Counted from the stretch's first letter, positions 7,778 to 14,894 are shown. The stretch is DNA of 17,124 bases from Pseudomonadota bacterium (GCA_023426225.1 JAFABD010000107.1:1-17124); one strand, 5' to 3'. The notes: generated by a model from the sequence alone, not told the origin. Translations and numbers: made by a program.

Positions 7778-8518
7778 ATGACCACCGCCGCCGACGGGAG
7801 CGAGATCGACAACGAGCGGCTGCCGTGGCTCGAGACGGTCGAGGAGGAATATGAGGAACGCCCATGGGCGGGCCGCTTCCTGCTGTTCGTCGGGCTGGTC
7901 ATCGCCGCGATGGCGGCGGTGGGCGGCGGCTGGTACTGGCTGCACCACAGCCGCACGGCGGGCGGCAACGGCGCGCTGATCAAGGCACCCGCGGCGCCGT
8001 ACAAGATCAAGCCGACCGATCCGGGCGGGATGCAGGTGGAAGGCGAAGGCGATTCGGTCTTTGCCACCAGCCAGGGCGCGCAGACCAACGCGGGCATCAA
8101 TGTCGGCCGCCTTCCCGAAGCGCCGATCGACGGGCGCAAGGCGGCGAGCCCGTTGCCCGCGGCGACCCCCGCGGCGTCTGCCAAGCTCTCGCTGCCCAAG
8201 GCCGCGACGCCGACCGCGCCGGGGAGCAAGACCGTGCTGCGCAACGGCACCGGCGCACCGGTCGCCAGCGCCCCGAGCGGATCGGGCGCGGTGATCCAGC
8301 TCGGCGCCTATCCCAGCGAGGGCGCGGCCAATGTGGCGTGGGTCCGCTTTTCGCGCCGCTTCGCCTATCTGGCGGCGCTTGGAAAGTCGGTCGAGCCCGT
8401 CGCGCGCGACGGCAAGACGCTCTATCGGTTGCGCGTCAACGCCGGCAGCAACGGCCAGGCGCGCGAACTGTGCGGGCGGCTGAAGGTTGCAGGCGAAAGC
8501 TGCTTCATCGCCAATTGA
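7778..8518 (+). CDS. SPOR-domain inner-membrane protein
   Basis: The 246-aa bitopic protein has an acidic cytoplasmic N-terminus (1-32, rich in Glu), one transmembrane helix (about 34-52, FLLFVGLVIAAMAAVGGGWYW), a periplasmic Pro/Ala-rich linker (about 60-165) and a C-terminal SPOR domain (about 167-246: AVIQLGAYPSEGAANVAWVRF through LCGRLKVAGESCFIAN). This is the usual layout of septal peptidoglycan-binding proteins, so a role at the division site is inferred. The start is 3 bp after the argS stop, with AGGAG or GTGAGG upstream. Placement between argS and nagZ is the normal sphingomonad arrangement and links it to cell-wall metabolism. Two cysteines lie in the SPOR domain; whether they form a disulfide is unknown. 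Confidence 0.9.
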   Translation: MTTAADGSEIDNERLPWLETVEEEYEERPWAGRFLLFVGLVIAAMAAVGGGWYWLHHSRTAGGNGALIKAPAAPYKIKPTDPGGMQVEGEGDSVFATSQGAQTNAGINVGRLPEAPIDGRKAASPLPAATPAASAKLSLPKAATPTAPGSKTVLRNGTGAPVASAPSGSGAVIQLGAYPSEGAANVAWVRFSRRFAYLAALGKSVEPVARDGKTLYRLRVNAGSNGQARELCGRLKVAGESCFIAN

Positions 8519-8585
8519 GCCGCGGCCGCCCGGACGATCGCCGTTCGCGGTTTCGCGGCTGCGCGCGCTGGGCTAGGGGAACGCC

Positions 8586-9599
8586 ATGAAACCGGTGATC
8601 TTTGGCGTTGCGGGCGCGGCGCTGACCGCGGACGAGCGCGCCTTTTTCCGTGAGGCGAACCCGCTGGGGTTTATCCTGTTCCGTCGCAACTGCGTCGACC
8701 GGAAGCAGATGCGCGCGCTGACCGACAGCCTGCGCGACCTGACCGGGCGAAGCGACCTGCCCGTGCTGATCGATCAGGAGGGCGGGCGCGTGGCGCGGAT
8801 GGTACCGCCCGAATGGCCGGCATTTCCGGCGGGCGAGGCGTTCGCCGCGCTGTATGACACCGCGCCGGTTTCGGCGATCGAGGCGGTGCGCGCCAATGCC
8901 GAGGCGTTGGGCACGATGCTTGCCGAGGTCGGCGTCACCGTCGATTGCGCGCCGCTGCTCGACGTGCGGCAACCGGGAAGCTCGGACGTGATCGGCGATC
9001 GCGCCTTTGGCGGCGAGCCGATGCGCGTCGCCGCGCTGGGCCGCGCGATGCTGGACGGCCTGCGCCGCGCCGGGGTGGTCGGCGTCGTCAAGCACATGCC
9101 GGGGCATGGCCGGGCAAAGGTCGACAGCCACGTCGCCCTGCCGCGCGTCGCCGCATCCGAGGCGGAACTGGCGACCGACCTGGCGCCGTTCGAACGGCTT
9201 GCCGATGCGCCGATGGCGATGACCTGTCATGTCGTGTTCGAGGCATGGGACGCCGAACGGCCGGCGACGCTGTCGCCCCGCGTGATCGGCGAGGTGATCC
9301 GCGGCCGCATCGGCTTCGACGGACTGTTGATGACCGACGATATCGACATGAAGGCGCTGTCGGGCACGCCGGGCGAGAAGGCCGCGGCGGCGCTGGCGGC
9401 GGGATGCGACGTGGTGCTCGATTGCTGGGCGCGGATGGACGAGATGGTGGAGATCGCCGGGCGGATTCCCGATGCCGACGCGGCGTGCCTGACGCGACTG
9501 GCGCGGGCGATGGCAAGCGTGGCGGCGCCGGGCGGCGGCGACCGGACGTCGTTCGAGGCGCTGATCGCTCGCCGCGACGCGCTGCTCGCATGTGCCTGA
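8586..9599 (+). CDS. nagZ: Beta-N-acetylhexosaminidase (family GH3, peptidoglycan recycling)
   Basis: The 337-aa cytoplasmic enzyme removes N-acetylglucosamine from GlcNAc-anhydroMur-peptides during peptidoglycan recycling, generating ligands that in some bacteria control beta-lactamase. GH3 hallmarks are present: IDQEGGRVARM (62-72), KHMPGHGRAKVDSH (169-182, with the Asp180/His182 catalytic dyad on its mobile loop), and MTDDIDMKA (249-257) carrying the nucleophile Asp. Length matches single-domain NagZ. AGGGGAA sits a few nt upstream of the ATG. It lies 67 bp after the SPOR gene and 43 bp before scpA, in a same-strand cluster that is probably transcribed together. Confidence 0.95.
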   Translation: MKPVIFGVAGAALTADERAFFREANPLGFILFRRNCVDRKQMRALTDSLRDLTGRSDLPVLIDQEGGRVARMVPPEWPAFPAGEAFAALYDTAPVSAIEAVRANAEALGTMLAEVGVTVDCAPLLDVRQPGSSDVIGDRAFGGEPMRVAALGRAMLDGLRRAGVVGVVKHMPGHGRAKVDSHVALPRVAASEAELATDLAPFERLADAPMAMTCHVVFEAWDAERPATLSPRVIGEVIRGRIGFDGLLMTDDIDMKALSGTPGEKAAAALAAGCDVVLDCWARMDEMVEIAGRIPDADAACLTRLARAMASVAAPGGGDRTSFEALIARRDALLACA

Positions 9600-9642
9600 C
9601 GCGCATTTGCGCCCGCCCGTGACGATCGCCTAGTCTGCGCCG

Positions 9643-10377
9643 ATGAGCGAGGATGCGGGCGACACGTTGACGATCGAGGTCGAGGGCTGGGAAGGGCCGC
9701 TCGACCTGTTGCTCGCGCTTGCCCGCAACCAGAAGGTCGACCTGCGCCAGATCTCGATCCTGGAGCTGGTCGAACAGTATCTCGATTACGTGAACCAGGC
9801 ACGCGCGCTGCGACTGGAGCTGGCGGCCGATTATCTGGTGATGGCGGCGTGGCTCGCCTATCTCAAATCGGCGCTGTTGCTGCCGCGCAATCCCGAGGAG
9901 ACGCCGAGCCCCGAGGAAATGGCGCTGCGGCTGCAATTGCGGCTGGAACGGCTGAACGCGATGCGCGAGGCGGGCGCGCGGCTGATCGCGCGCGACCGGC
10001 TGGGGCGCGACGTGTTTCCGCGCGGAGCGCCGGAGGGGCTGCGCGTGGCGCGTCAGGCGCGGTGGACGGCCGAAATCTATGACCTGATCGCCGCCTATGG
10101 CCGGATCAGCGCGCGCACGCGGCCGGTGATGCACGTCGTCGCGCAGCGCGACGTGATGACGCTCGACGCGGCGATCGAGCGCGTGTCGCGGCTGATCGGC
10201 ACGCGGGTGACGTGGAGCACGATCGAGAGTTTTCTTCCCGAGGATGCCAGCGGCAGCTATCGGCGCTCGGCGCTCGCCTCGTCGTTCGTGGCGGCGCTCG
10301 AACTGGCGCGCCAGGGGCGGATCGAACTGCGCCAGCAGTCGCCCTTTGCACCGCTCTATCTGCGCGGGGTGTCGTGA
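9643..10377 (+). CDS. scpA: Segregation and condensation protein A (kleisin)
   Basis: The 244-aa kleisin bridges SMC heads and, with ScpB, forms the bacterial condensin that compacts and segregates the chromosome. The ScpA signature is clear near the N-terminus: FEGPLDLLL-type (EGWEGPLDLLLALARNQKVDL, about 14-34), then ILELVEQYLDYV and ADYLVMAAWLAYLKSALLLP. The C-terminal winged-helix kleisin region ends FAPLYLRGVS. The ATG at 9643 has only a weak Shine-Dalgarno. The last 4 bp overlap scpB (GTGA), the usual coupling of these partners. Confidence 0.95.
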   Translation: MSEDAGDTLTIEVEGWEGPLDLLLALARNQKVDLRQISILELVEQYLDYVNQARALRLELAADYLVMAAWLAYLKSALLLPRNPEETPSPEEMALRLQLRLERLNAMREAGARLIARDRLGRDVFPRGAPEGLRVARQARWTAEIYDLIAAYGRISARTRPVMHVVAQRDVMTLDAAIERVSRLIGTRVTWSTIESFLPEDASGSYRRSALASSFVAALELARQGRIELRQQSPFAPLYLRGVS

Positions 10378-11009
10378 CGGGCGCGGCGGCAGATGCGGGC
10401 GAGGGCGTCGTCCGCGCGGTCGAGGCGGTGCTGTTCGCCGCCGAACAGCCGATGACGGTTGACGAGATTCGCGCGCATGTGGGCAGCACGGCCGATGTTC
10501 GCGGCGCGCTGGCGGTGCTGGCGCGGCATTATGCGGGACGGGGAATCGAACTCGTCCGGCGCGGCGACCGCTGGCACTTCCAGACCGCGCCCGACCTGGC
10601 GCATTTCCTGCGCCGCGATCGCGAGGAGACGCGCAAGCTGAGCCGCGCGGGGATCGAGACGCTGGCGATCATCGCCTATCACGAGCCGGTCACGCGCGCC
10701 GAGATCGAGGCGATCCGCGGCGTGCAGATCAGCAAGGGCACGATCGACGTGCTGATGGAGGCGGGATGGGTGCGCCCCGCCGGACGCCGCGAGGTGCCGG
10801 GCCGGCCGCTGATGTACGCGACGACGCCCGCCTTTCTGAGCCATTTCGGGCTGGCGAGCCGCCGCGACCTCCCCGGGATCGACGACCTGCGCGCCGCCGG
10901 GCTGCTCGATCCGGTCGACCTGGCGATGGAGCGGATCGACGCCGGGGAAGATGCGGATGGCGCCGACGACGACGCTGCGGCTAGCGAAACTGTCACGCAA
11001 GCCGATTAG
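10374..11009 (+). CDS. scpB: Segregation and condensation protein B
   Basis: The 211-aa protein dimerises and binds the ScpA kleisin in the SMC-ScpAB complex. It shows the two winged-helix repeats of ScpB: the first covers VRAVEAVLFAAEQPMTVDEI onward (from about residue 13), the second contains LSRAGIETLAIIAYHEPVTRAEIEAIRG followed by the ISKGTIDVL helix, GRREVPGRPLMYATT and FLSHFGL. The C-terminus is an acidic tail (about 190-205, Glu/Asp/Ala). The GTG start overlapping the scpA stop is chosen because it is the conserved junction and sits directly before the conserved N-terminal helix. Confidence 0.95.
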   Translation: MTGAAADAGEGVVRAVEAVLFAAEQPMTVDEIRAHVGSTADVRGALAVLARHYAGRGIELVRRGDRWHFQTAPDLAHFLRRDREETRKLSRAGIETLAIIAYHEPVTRAEIEAIRGVQISKGTIDVLMEAGWVRPAGRREVPGRPLMYATTPAFLSHFGLASRRDLPGIDDLRAAGLLDPVDLAMERIDAGEDADGADDDAAASETVTQAD

Positions 11010-11110
11010 GGCGGCGCCCATGCTGCTCGATTCGACGCGGGGGACCGCCGGGGCCGTTGCTCCGGGCGCTGCCGACGCCTAGATAAGCGACGGGGACAAG
11101 GAGAAGTCTA

Positions 11111-11353
11111 ATGGGTAGTTTCAGCCTGATGCACTGGATCGTGGTCGGCGTTCTGGCGATCCTCCTGCTGGGCGGTGGTCGCTTTTCGAACATGATGGGT
11201 GACGTGGCCAAGGGCATCAAGAACTTCAAGAAGGGCATGGCCGAGGACGACGAGGCGCCCAAGCCAGCCCAGCCGACCCGCATCGAGGGCAAGCCGGCCC
11301 CCGAGCCGAGCTATACGCCCGAAGCCGAGCGCGCCCGCGAGGAGCAGCGCTGA
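11111..11353 (+). CDS. tatA: Sec-independent translocase subunit TatA
   Basis: The 80-aa single-span protein oligomerises to form the passage for folded twin-arginine substrates. It has one short N-terminal membrane helix (about 7-21, MHWIVVGVLAILLLG), the hinge and amphipathic helix GGRFSNMMGDVAKGIKNFKKGM (21-42), and a hydrophilic Pro/Glu-rich tail. Its start is well supported by AAGGAGA 7-8 nt upstream. The 101-bp gap after scpB holds a weak sigma-70-like arrangement (TTGCTC at 11057, 17 nt, TAGATA at 11080), so tatABC may have its own promoter besides read-through. The DUF1501 protein encoded upstream is a likely client. Confidence 0.95.
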   Translation: MGSFSLMHWIVVGVLAILLLGGGRFSNMMGDVAKGIKNFKKGMAEDDEAPKPAQPTRIEGKPAPEPSYTPEAERAREEQR

Positions 11354-11363
11354 ACGACAGCCG

Positions 11364-11383
11364 CCCCGGCCGCCGTGCCGGGG
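11364..11383 (+). other. Hairpin in the tatA-tatB gap
   Basis: CCCCGGC (11364-11370) pairs perfectly with GCCGGGG (11377-11383) around a 6-nt loop, 10 bp after the tatA stop. No U-run follows. It could protect the 3' end of tatA mRNA and help make TatA more abundant than TatB; this is inference from position only. The rest of the 113-bp gap shows no gene. Confidence 0.4.
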
Positions 11384-11466
11384 ACGAATAGCGCGGCGCG
11401 GGGCGCCGGGCAGCCGGCGCGGATCGCGGCGGGTGCCGCATGATGCGAGTGGGATAAGCCGACAGA

Positions 11467-11943
11467 ATGTTCGATATCGCGCCGACCGAACTGCTGCTGG
11501 TCGCCGTCGTGGCGCTGGTGGTGATCGGGCCAAAGGACCTTCCCGCCGCGATGCGGGTCGCGGGGAAATGGATCGGGCGCGCGCGCGGCGTCGCGCGGCA
11601 GTTCCGTTCGGGCATCGACAACATGATCCGCGAGTCCGAGCTGGCCGAGCTGGAAAAGCAGTGGAAGGCGGAGAACGAGCGGATCATGCGCGAGCATCCC
11701 GCGCACAGCCCGGTGACGTCGCCGCTGGGATCGAGCGAGATCGCGGCGCTTCCGGCACCGGTTACCGGCGAAAGCGGCGGCGGGGCGGACGGCGAGCCGC
11801 CGGTCGAGACCGTAGCTCCGCCGGTGATCCATCCCGACCCGGCGCCGGTGGCCGCTGCGCCACATTCCGCCGGTCCGGTCGTGGCCGACCCCGCCGCGCC
11901 CGGCCCTCACACCCCTTCGACGGAACCGCCGCATCGTGGATGA
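11467..11943 (+). CDS. tatB: Sec-independent translocase subunit TatB
   Basis: The 158-aa protein works with TatC as the receptor for twin-arginine signal peptides. It shows the TatB start MFDIAPTELLLVAVVALVVIGPKDLP (conserved Glu8; membrane helix about 7-21; GPKDLP hinge), an amphipathic basic helix (about 27-47) and the charged coiled helix ESELAELEKQWKAENERIM (about 58-76). A Pro/Ala-rich tail ends within the tatC start. Its 3' end overlaps tatC by 8 bp, implying coupled translation. The ribosome-binding site (GGGATAAG) is weak. Confidence 0.94.
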   Translation: MFDIAPTELLLVAVVALVVIGPKDLPAAMRVAGKWIGRARGVARQFRSGIDNMIRESELAELEKQWKAENERIMREHPAHSPVTSPLGSSEIAALPAPVTGESGGGADGEPPVETVAPPVIHPDPAPVAAAPHSAGPVVADPAAPGPHTPSTEPPHRG

Positions 11944-12703
11944 GATCGACGACACCCAGGCCCCGCTGCTCGAACATCTGATCGAGCTGCGCCGCCGGCT
12001 GCTCTGGTCGATCGGCGCGCTGATCGTCGCGTTTGGCGGCTGCCTGTATTTCGCCCGCGCGATCCTGGGATTTCTGGTCGCTCCGCTCAAGCAAGCGGGG
12101 CAGGTGACGATCATCAACACCGAGATTTTCGGCGGTTTCCTCGTCGAGGTTAAGGTCGCGTTCTTTGCCGGGCTGATGATCGCGTTTCCGGTGATCGCCA
12201 ACCAGTTGTGGCAGTTCGTCGCGCCGGGGCTCTATCGCCGCGAGAAGCAGGCGCTGCTGCCCTTCCTGCTCGCGACGCCGGTGCTGTTCCTGGCGGGGGC
12301 GGCGATGGCCTATTTCGTCGCGGTGCCGGTCGCGCTCAAATTTCTGCTGGGATTCCAAGGCAATCTGGGCGGAGTTCACCAGCAGGCGCTGCCGGATGTG
12401 AACAGTTACCTCAAGTTCGTGATGCAGTTCATCTTCGGCTTCGGGCTGTCGTTCCTGCTGCCGGTGCTGCTGATGCTGCTCGAGCATGCGGGAATCGTCA
12501 CCTATGAGCAGCTGAAAGGGGCATGGCGCTATGCCGTGGTGGGCGCGGTGGCGATTGCGGCGGTGCTGACCCCGCCCGATGTCGGATCGCAGCTGTTGCT
12601 GGCCATCCCGTTGATCGGGCTGTATTTTCTGTCGCTGGTGGCGATCTGGTTCACGCGGCGGCGGCGCGAGCGCGCGGCGGCGGCGGAAGGGCAGGCGGGA
12701 TGA
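11936..12703 (+). CDS. tatC: Sec-independent translocase subunit TatC
   Basis: The 255-aa, six-span inner-membrane protein recognises the twin-arginine motif. The signal-binding residues are present: HLIELRRRL (14-22, with Glu17 and Arg19) in the cytoplasmic N-terminus and Glu103 in FVAPGLYRREKQ (95-105), matching the Escherichia coli Glu103 site. Hydrophobic spans are visible around residues 24-46, 70-92, 108-130, 155-178, 193-208 and 215-232, with the conserved LTPPDVGSQ before the last. The C-terminus is basic (RRRRERAAA). It starts with GTG inside the tatB 3' end. It is the last gene of the block and is followed by a GC-rich hairpin. Confidence 0.96.
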   Translation: MDEIDDTQAPLLEHLIELRRRLLWSIGALIVAFGGCLYFARAILGFLVAPLKQAGQVTIINTEIFGGFLVEVKVAFFAGLMIAFPVIANQLWQFVAPGLYRREKQALLPFLLATPVLFLAGAAMAYFVAVPVALKFLLGFQGNLGGVHQQALPDVNSYLKFVMQFIFGFGLSFLLPVLLMLLEHAGIVTYEQLKGAWRYAVVGAVAIAAVLTPPDVGSQLLLAIPLIGLYFLSLVAIWFTRRRRERAAAAEGQAG

Positions 12704-12749
12704 GCCCGCGCCCCGCCCGGTGCCCGAAGGCGGCGCCGGGGCGGGGCTC
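12702..12749. terminator. GC-rich hairpin between tatC and the convergent lipoprotein gene
   Basis: GAGCCC, then CGCCCCG and GGTGCC on the left pair with a right arm ending GGCGGGGCTC, with small bulges and a CGAAGG-containing apex. It begins at the tatC stop codon and ends 11 bp from the stop of the minus-strand entericidin gene. Neither side has a clear U-run, so it may be a weak or factor-assisted terminator, or an RNA-end protector, for both genes. Confidence 0.5.
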
Positions 12750-12760
12750 AAGCCATTGAT

Positions 12761-12895
12761 TTACTTGGAACGTTCCGCGGTGTTGGCGACGGTGTCGCCC
12801 GCCGAGGAGACGTCCTTGCCGACGCCTTCGACGGTGTTGCAGGCGGCGACGAGGAGGGCGCCGGCGAGGGTGGCGCAGGCCAGGATCTTACGCAT
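12761..12895 (-). CDS. Entericidin A/B-type small lipoprotein
   Basis: This 44-aa gene has its ATG at 12895-12893 and TAA at 12763-12761, with GGGAGAG about 6 nt upstream. The product starts MRK, has a hydrophobic core ILACATLAGALLVA (4-17) and a lipobox VAAC with lipidated Cys19. The mature segment NTVEGVGKDVSSAGDTVANTAERSK carries the NTxxGxGxD...G repeat pattern of the entericidin EcnA/EcnB family. In Escherichia coli that pair is a stress-linked toxin/antidote lipoprotein system; single copies in sphingomonads have unknown roles. It stands alone, 100 nt downstream of the predicted small RNA terminator, and is convergent with tatC. Confidence 0.88.
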   Translation of the reverse strand: MRKILACATLAGALLVAACNTVEGVGKDVSSAGDTVANTAERSK

Positions 12896-12994
12896 CGAAA
12901 TCTCTCCCTGATGAGTGGGCGGACAGGGAATGCGCGACGGGGCGGCTTCGTTCCATGCGCGGACCGAGCGCCTTCAAAACCATGAAAACAAAGG

Positions 12995-13017
12995 AAAAAG
13001 CCCCAAATAGGTGAGGC
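12995..13017 (-). terminator. Predicted intrinsic terminator of the small RNA
   Basis: On the minus strand GCCTC (13017-13013) pairs with GGGGC (13004-13000), including one G-T wobble, around an 8-nt loop. It is followed directly by five T (12999-12995), then CCTTTG. The 5' half competes with the base of the 13-bp stem-loop 2, so the two structures may be alternatives. Confidence 0.5.
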
Positions 13018-13108
13018 CCGGAAGCGCCACCGGGGGGGGGGAGGGTTGACGCTTCCGGGCCTTGCTGTTGGATAGCGAGAGCGGGGGGGCAAAAGGTCAC
13101 TATCCGAA
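12995..13108 (-). ncRNA. Predicted EcfG-dependent small RNA with two C-rich loops
   Basis: The 419-bp gap 12896-13314 has no credible protein gene. An EcfG-type promoter (13139-13115, minus) would start a transcript near 13108. Reading the minus strand, stem-loop 1 pairs GGATAG (13105-13100) with CTATCC (13075-13070) around a 24-nt loop holding C7. Stem-loop 2 is a perfect 13-bp helix (13062-13050 with 13026-13014, AGGCCCGGAAGCG) around a 23-nt loop that reads CCCT followed by ten C. Then GCCTC (13017-13013) can pair with GGGGC (13004-13000) before T5 (12999-12995). Length is about 115 nt. Caulobacter GsrN, a GSR-controlled RNA of about this size, also works through a C-rich loop; other alphaproteobacterial sRNAs carry anti-Shine-Dalgarno CCUCC loops. 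The 5' end, homology and function are inferred. Confidence 0.65.
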
Positions 13109-13114
13109 GCTGAT

Positions 13115-13139
13115 AACGGCCTCCGCGATCCCCGGTTCC
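13115..13139 (-). promoter_or_regulatory. EcfG-type promoter for the predicted small RNA
   Basis: GGAAC (13139-13135) is followed by exactly 17 nt and GTT (13117-13115, then ATC) on the minus strand. This matches the GSR sigma factor promoter pattern GGAAC-N16/17-GTT known for EcfG/SigT. It lies 176 bp beyond the kinase stop and after that gene's own candidate terminator, so it would act as an independent unit. Confidence 0.7.
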
Positions 13140-13226
13140 CCCCAATGCAGATTTTTTTCGGGGATTATGGCGCCGTTGCCGGGAAGTTTCGCGCAATCGC
13201 GCGTCGATTTCCGTCGTTGCGGCGCC

Positions 13227-13245
13227 AAAAGCCGCCGTTCGGCGA
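13227..13245 (-). terminator. Candidate terminator of the nepR-kinase operon
   Basis: On the minus strand CGCC (13244-13241) pairs with GGCG (13236-13233) around a GAAC tetraloop, with a flanking T-G wobble, then GC and four T (13230-13227). It lies about 70 nt after the kinase stop. The stem is short, so the call is moderate. Confidence 0.4.
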
Positions 13246-13268
13246 ACGCCGATGACGCACGCCCTTTT

Positions 13269-13318
13269 GTCGATGCGCCAGCGTCGATGCGCCAGCCTCG
13301 ATGCGTCAGATGCGTCAG
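13269..13318. repeat. 14-bp tandem repeat overlapping the kinase stop codon
   Basis: GTCGATGCGCCAGC occurs twice head to tail (13269-13282, 13283-13296), followed by a diverged third unit CTCGATGCGTCAG (13297-13309) and a partial unit ATGCGTCAG (13310-13318). The kinase stop (13317-13315, minus) lies inside the last partial unit, so changes in unit number would alter the 3' end of that gene and the spacing downstream. Confidence 0.75.
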
Positions 13319-14883
13319 GGACGCCCGTTGATCGCGATCGTGCTTTCGTAGGCACCGACGAGCGGGTCGTGATGCAGCCGCGTGCGCATCTGACGCGCGA
13401 GCCCGCCGATGACGCGGCCATAGCGGCTTTCGAGCAGCGCCTCGAACTCGGGGCTTTCGACCAGCGCGGGCGAGACGACGCGAAGCGTCGCGCGCGCCGG
13501 ATCGTCGTCGGCGATCTTGAGCGAGATGCGGATCTGCGCGCCGGGATTGCAGCGCATCGCCAGCTCGATGATCTCGGTCAGCAGGAAGGCGACCGCGGTG
13601 GCGACGTCCTGGCTGACCAGCACGGGCTCGACATCGAGCGTGATCGCCAGCCGCGTCGAATCGGGCGCGGTCGCGCGGATGTTCGACGCAAGCTCGCCCA
13701 TCACCGCGCGCAGTTCGAGCCCGCGATTTTCCTCCATCTCGGCATAATGGTGGCGGTGGACGACGGCGAGCGCATCGACGCGCCGCTGGATCGAGGCATA
13801 GGCCTCGGCCGCCTCCGGCCCCTGCGCGCCGCGCGCATGGAAGTTGATGAGGCTGGCGATCACCTGAAGGTTGTTCTTGACGCGGTGATGCACCTCGCGC
13901 GTCAGCCGCGTCTGGCGCACCAGCCCCTCGGCCAGATCGGCCTCGTGCGCCTGAACGGTGCGGCTGATCTGCTGAAAGGTCTCGCCCAGTTCGCGCAGCT
14001 CCTGCGCGGGCACTGCGCCGAAGCGGCGCAGGTCGATCACGTCGCCGGGGTGATAATCGGCGACGCTGGTGCGCAGCCGCCGCATCGGCCGGATGAGCAG
14101 GATGTCGACGACGAACCAGCCGATCGCCGCCGCGGCGATCCACATCAGCACGAGCAGCACCGTCGCGATCACCAGCGGCGAGGTGATCGGCGCGATCGGC
14201 ATCGACATTTCGAGCGTCAGCCCGTCGAGCGACAGCGGCGTGCGCGTCGTGTCGGCGCTTTCGAGCGGGCCGCGCTGCGCCAGCCGGCGCAGCACCAGCC
14301 GGTCGTCGCCCTCGACCAGCGCGGCGCCGTAATCGGGGACGAAACCGCTGGGCCGGATGAGCGTGCGCAGCGCGTCGAGCGGGTAGAAGGCGACCGCGCG
14401 CGCACCGCTGGTGCCGCCGATATGGAGCGCGAGCCCGGTATCGTTGAGCACGGCGTCGACCTGTGCCGGGCGCAGCGCCGCGCGGTTGCCGGCGTCGAAG
14501 CGCTGGCCGCAGAGCAGCCGCCCGCGCGCGTCGAACACCGCGAAGCGCACCCCCGACTGGGTGGCGAAGGTGCCGACGAGGCGCGTGCAGGCGGGCGCGT
14601 CGCGCGGATCGGCCTCGAGCGCGGCGAGCCCCTCGCCGAGCTGCGCGACCTGGGCGCCGAGCATGTTCTGGGCGATGCTGGCGCTTTCGTTCGAGATGGC
14701 GGCGAGCTGTTCGCGCGATTCGGTGCTGGCGTGGCGCGTCGTCTGGATCGTGATGAGCAGCGCGATCAGCGCGAGCGGAAACAGCGCGCCGACGAGGATC
14801 AGGAAAACCTTGGCCCCGGTCGACATGCGCGCCATCGCCACCGCGAGCCCGGTCGGTTGCCGCTGCGGTTCGGAATCGCCCAT
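13315..14883 (-). CDS. phyP: HisKA_2-family sensor with degenerate ATPase; PhyP-like regulator of PhyR
   Basis: This 522-aa membrane protein has two membrane helices (about 24-46 and 236-262) flanking a periplasmic sensor region (47-235), a HAMP-like segment (about 263-315) and a HisKA_2 dimerisation helix with EVHHRVKNNLQ (330-340; predicted phospho-acceptor His333). The ATP-binding part looks degenerate: the N-box position reads TEIIELAMR (436-444) with Leu in place of the usual Asn, and where a DxGxG box is expected the sequence reads VVSPALVES (469-477). A kinase lacking these should not autophosphorylate well. That fits PhyP of Sphingomonas Fr1, encoded at the phyR locus and reported to act as a PhyR phosphatase. 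It starts 11 bp after nepR and is probably in its operon. The name is an inference from family and context; a PhyK-type kinase is the alternative. Confidence 0.85.
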   Translation of the reverse strand: MGDSEPQRQPTGLAVAMARMSTGAKVFLILVGALFPLALIALLITIQTTRHASTESREQLAAISNESASIAQNMLGAQVAQLGEGLAALEADPRDAPACTRLVGTFATQSGVRFAVFDARGRLLCGQRFDAGNRAALRPAQVDAVLNDTGLALHIGGTSGARAVAFYPLDALRTLIRPSGFVPDYGAALVEGDDRLVLRRLAQRGPLESADTTRTPLSLDGLTLEMSMPIAPITSPLVIATVLLVLMWIAAAAIGWFVVDILLIRPMRRLRTSVADYHPGDVIDLRRFGAVPAQELRELGETFQQISRTVQAHEADLAEGLVRQTRLTREVHHRVKNNLQVIASLINFHARGAQGPEAAEAYASIQRRVDALAVVHRHHYAEMEENRGLELRAVMGELASNIRATAPDSTRLAITLDVEPVLVSQDVATAVAFLLTEIIELAMRCNPGAQIRISLKIADDDPARATLRVVSPALVESPEFEALLESRYGRVIGGLARQMRTRLHHDPLVGAYESTIAINGRP

Positions 14884-14894
14884 GCCGGCGCCGG

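Noticed and set aside
12930..12954. GGAAC on the minus strand upstream of the entericidin gene as an EcfG promoter
   Set aside because: The -10 position reads CAT rather than GTT at a 17-nt spacing, and no other allowed spacing matches.
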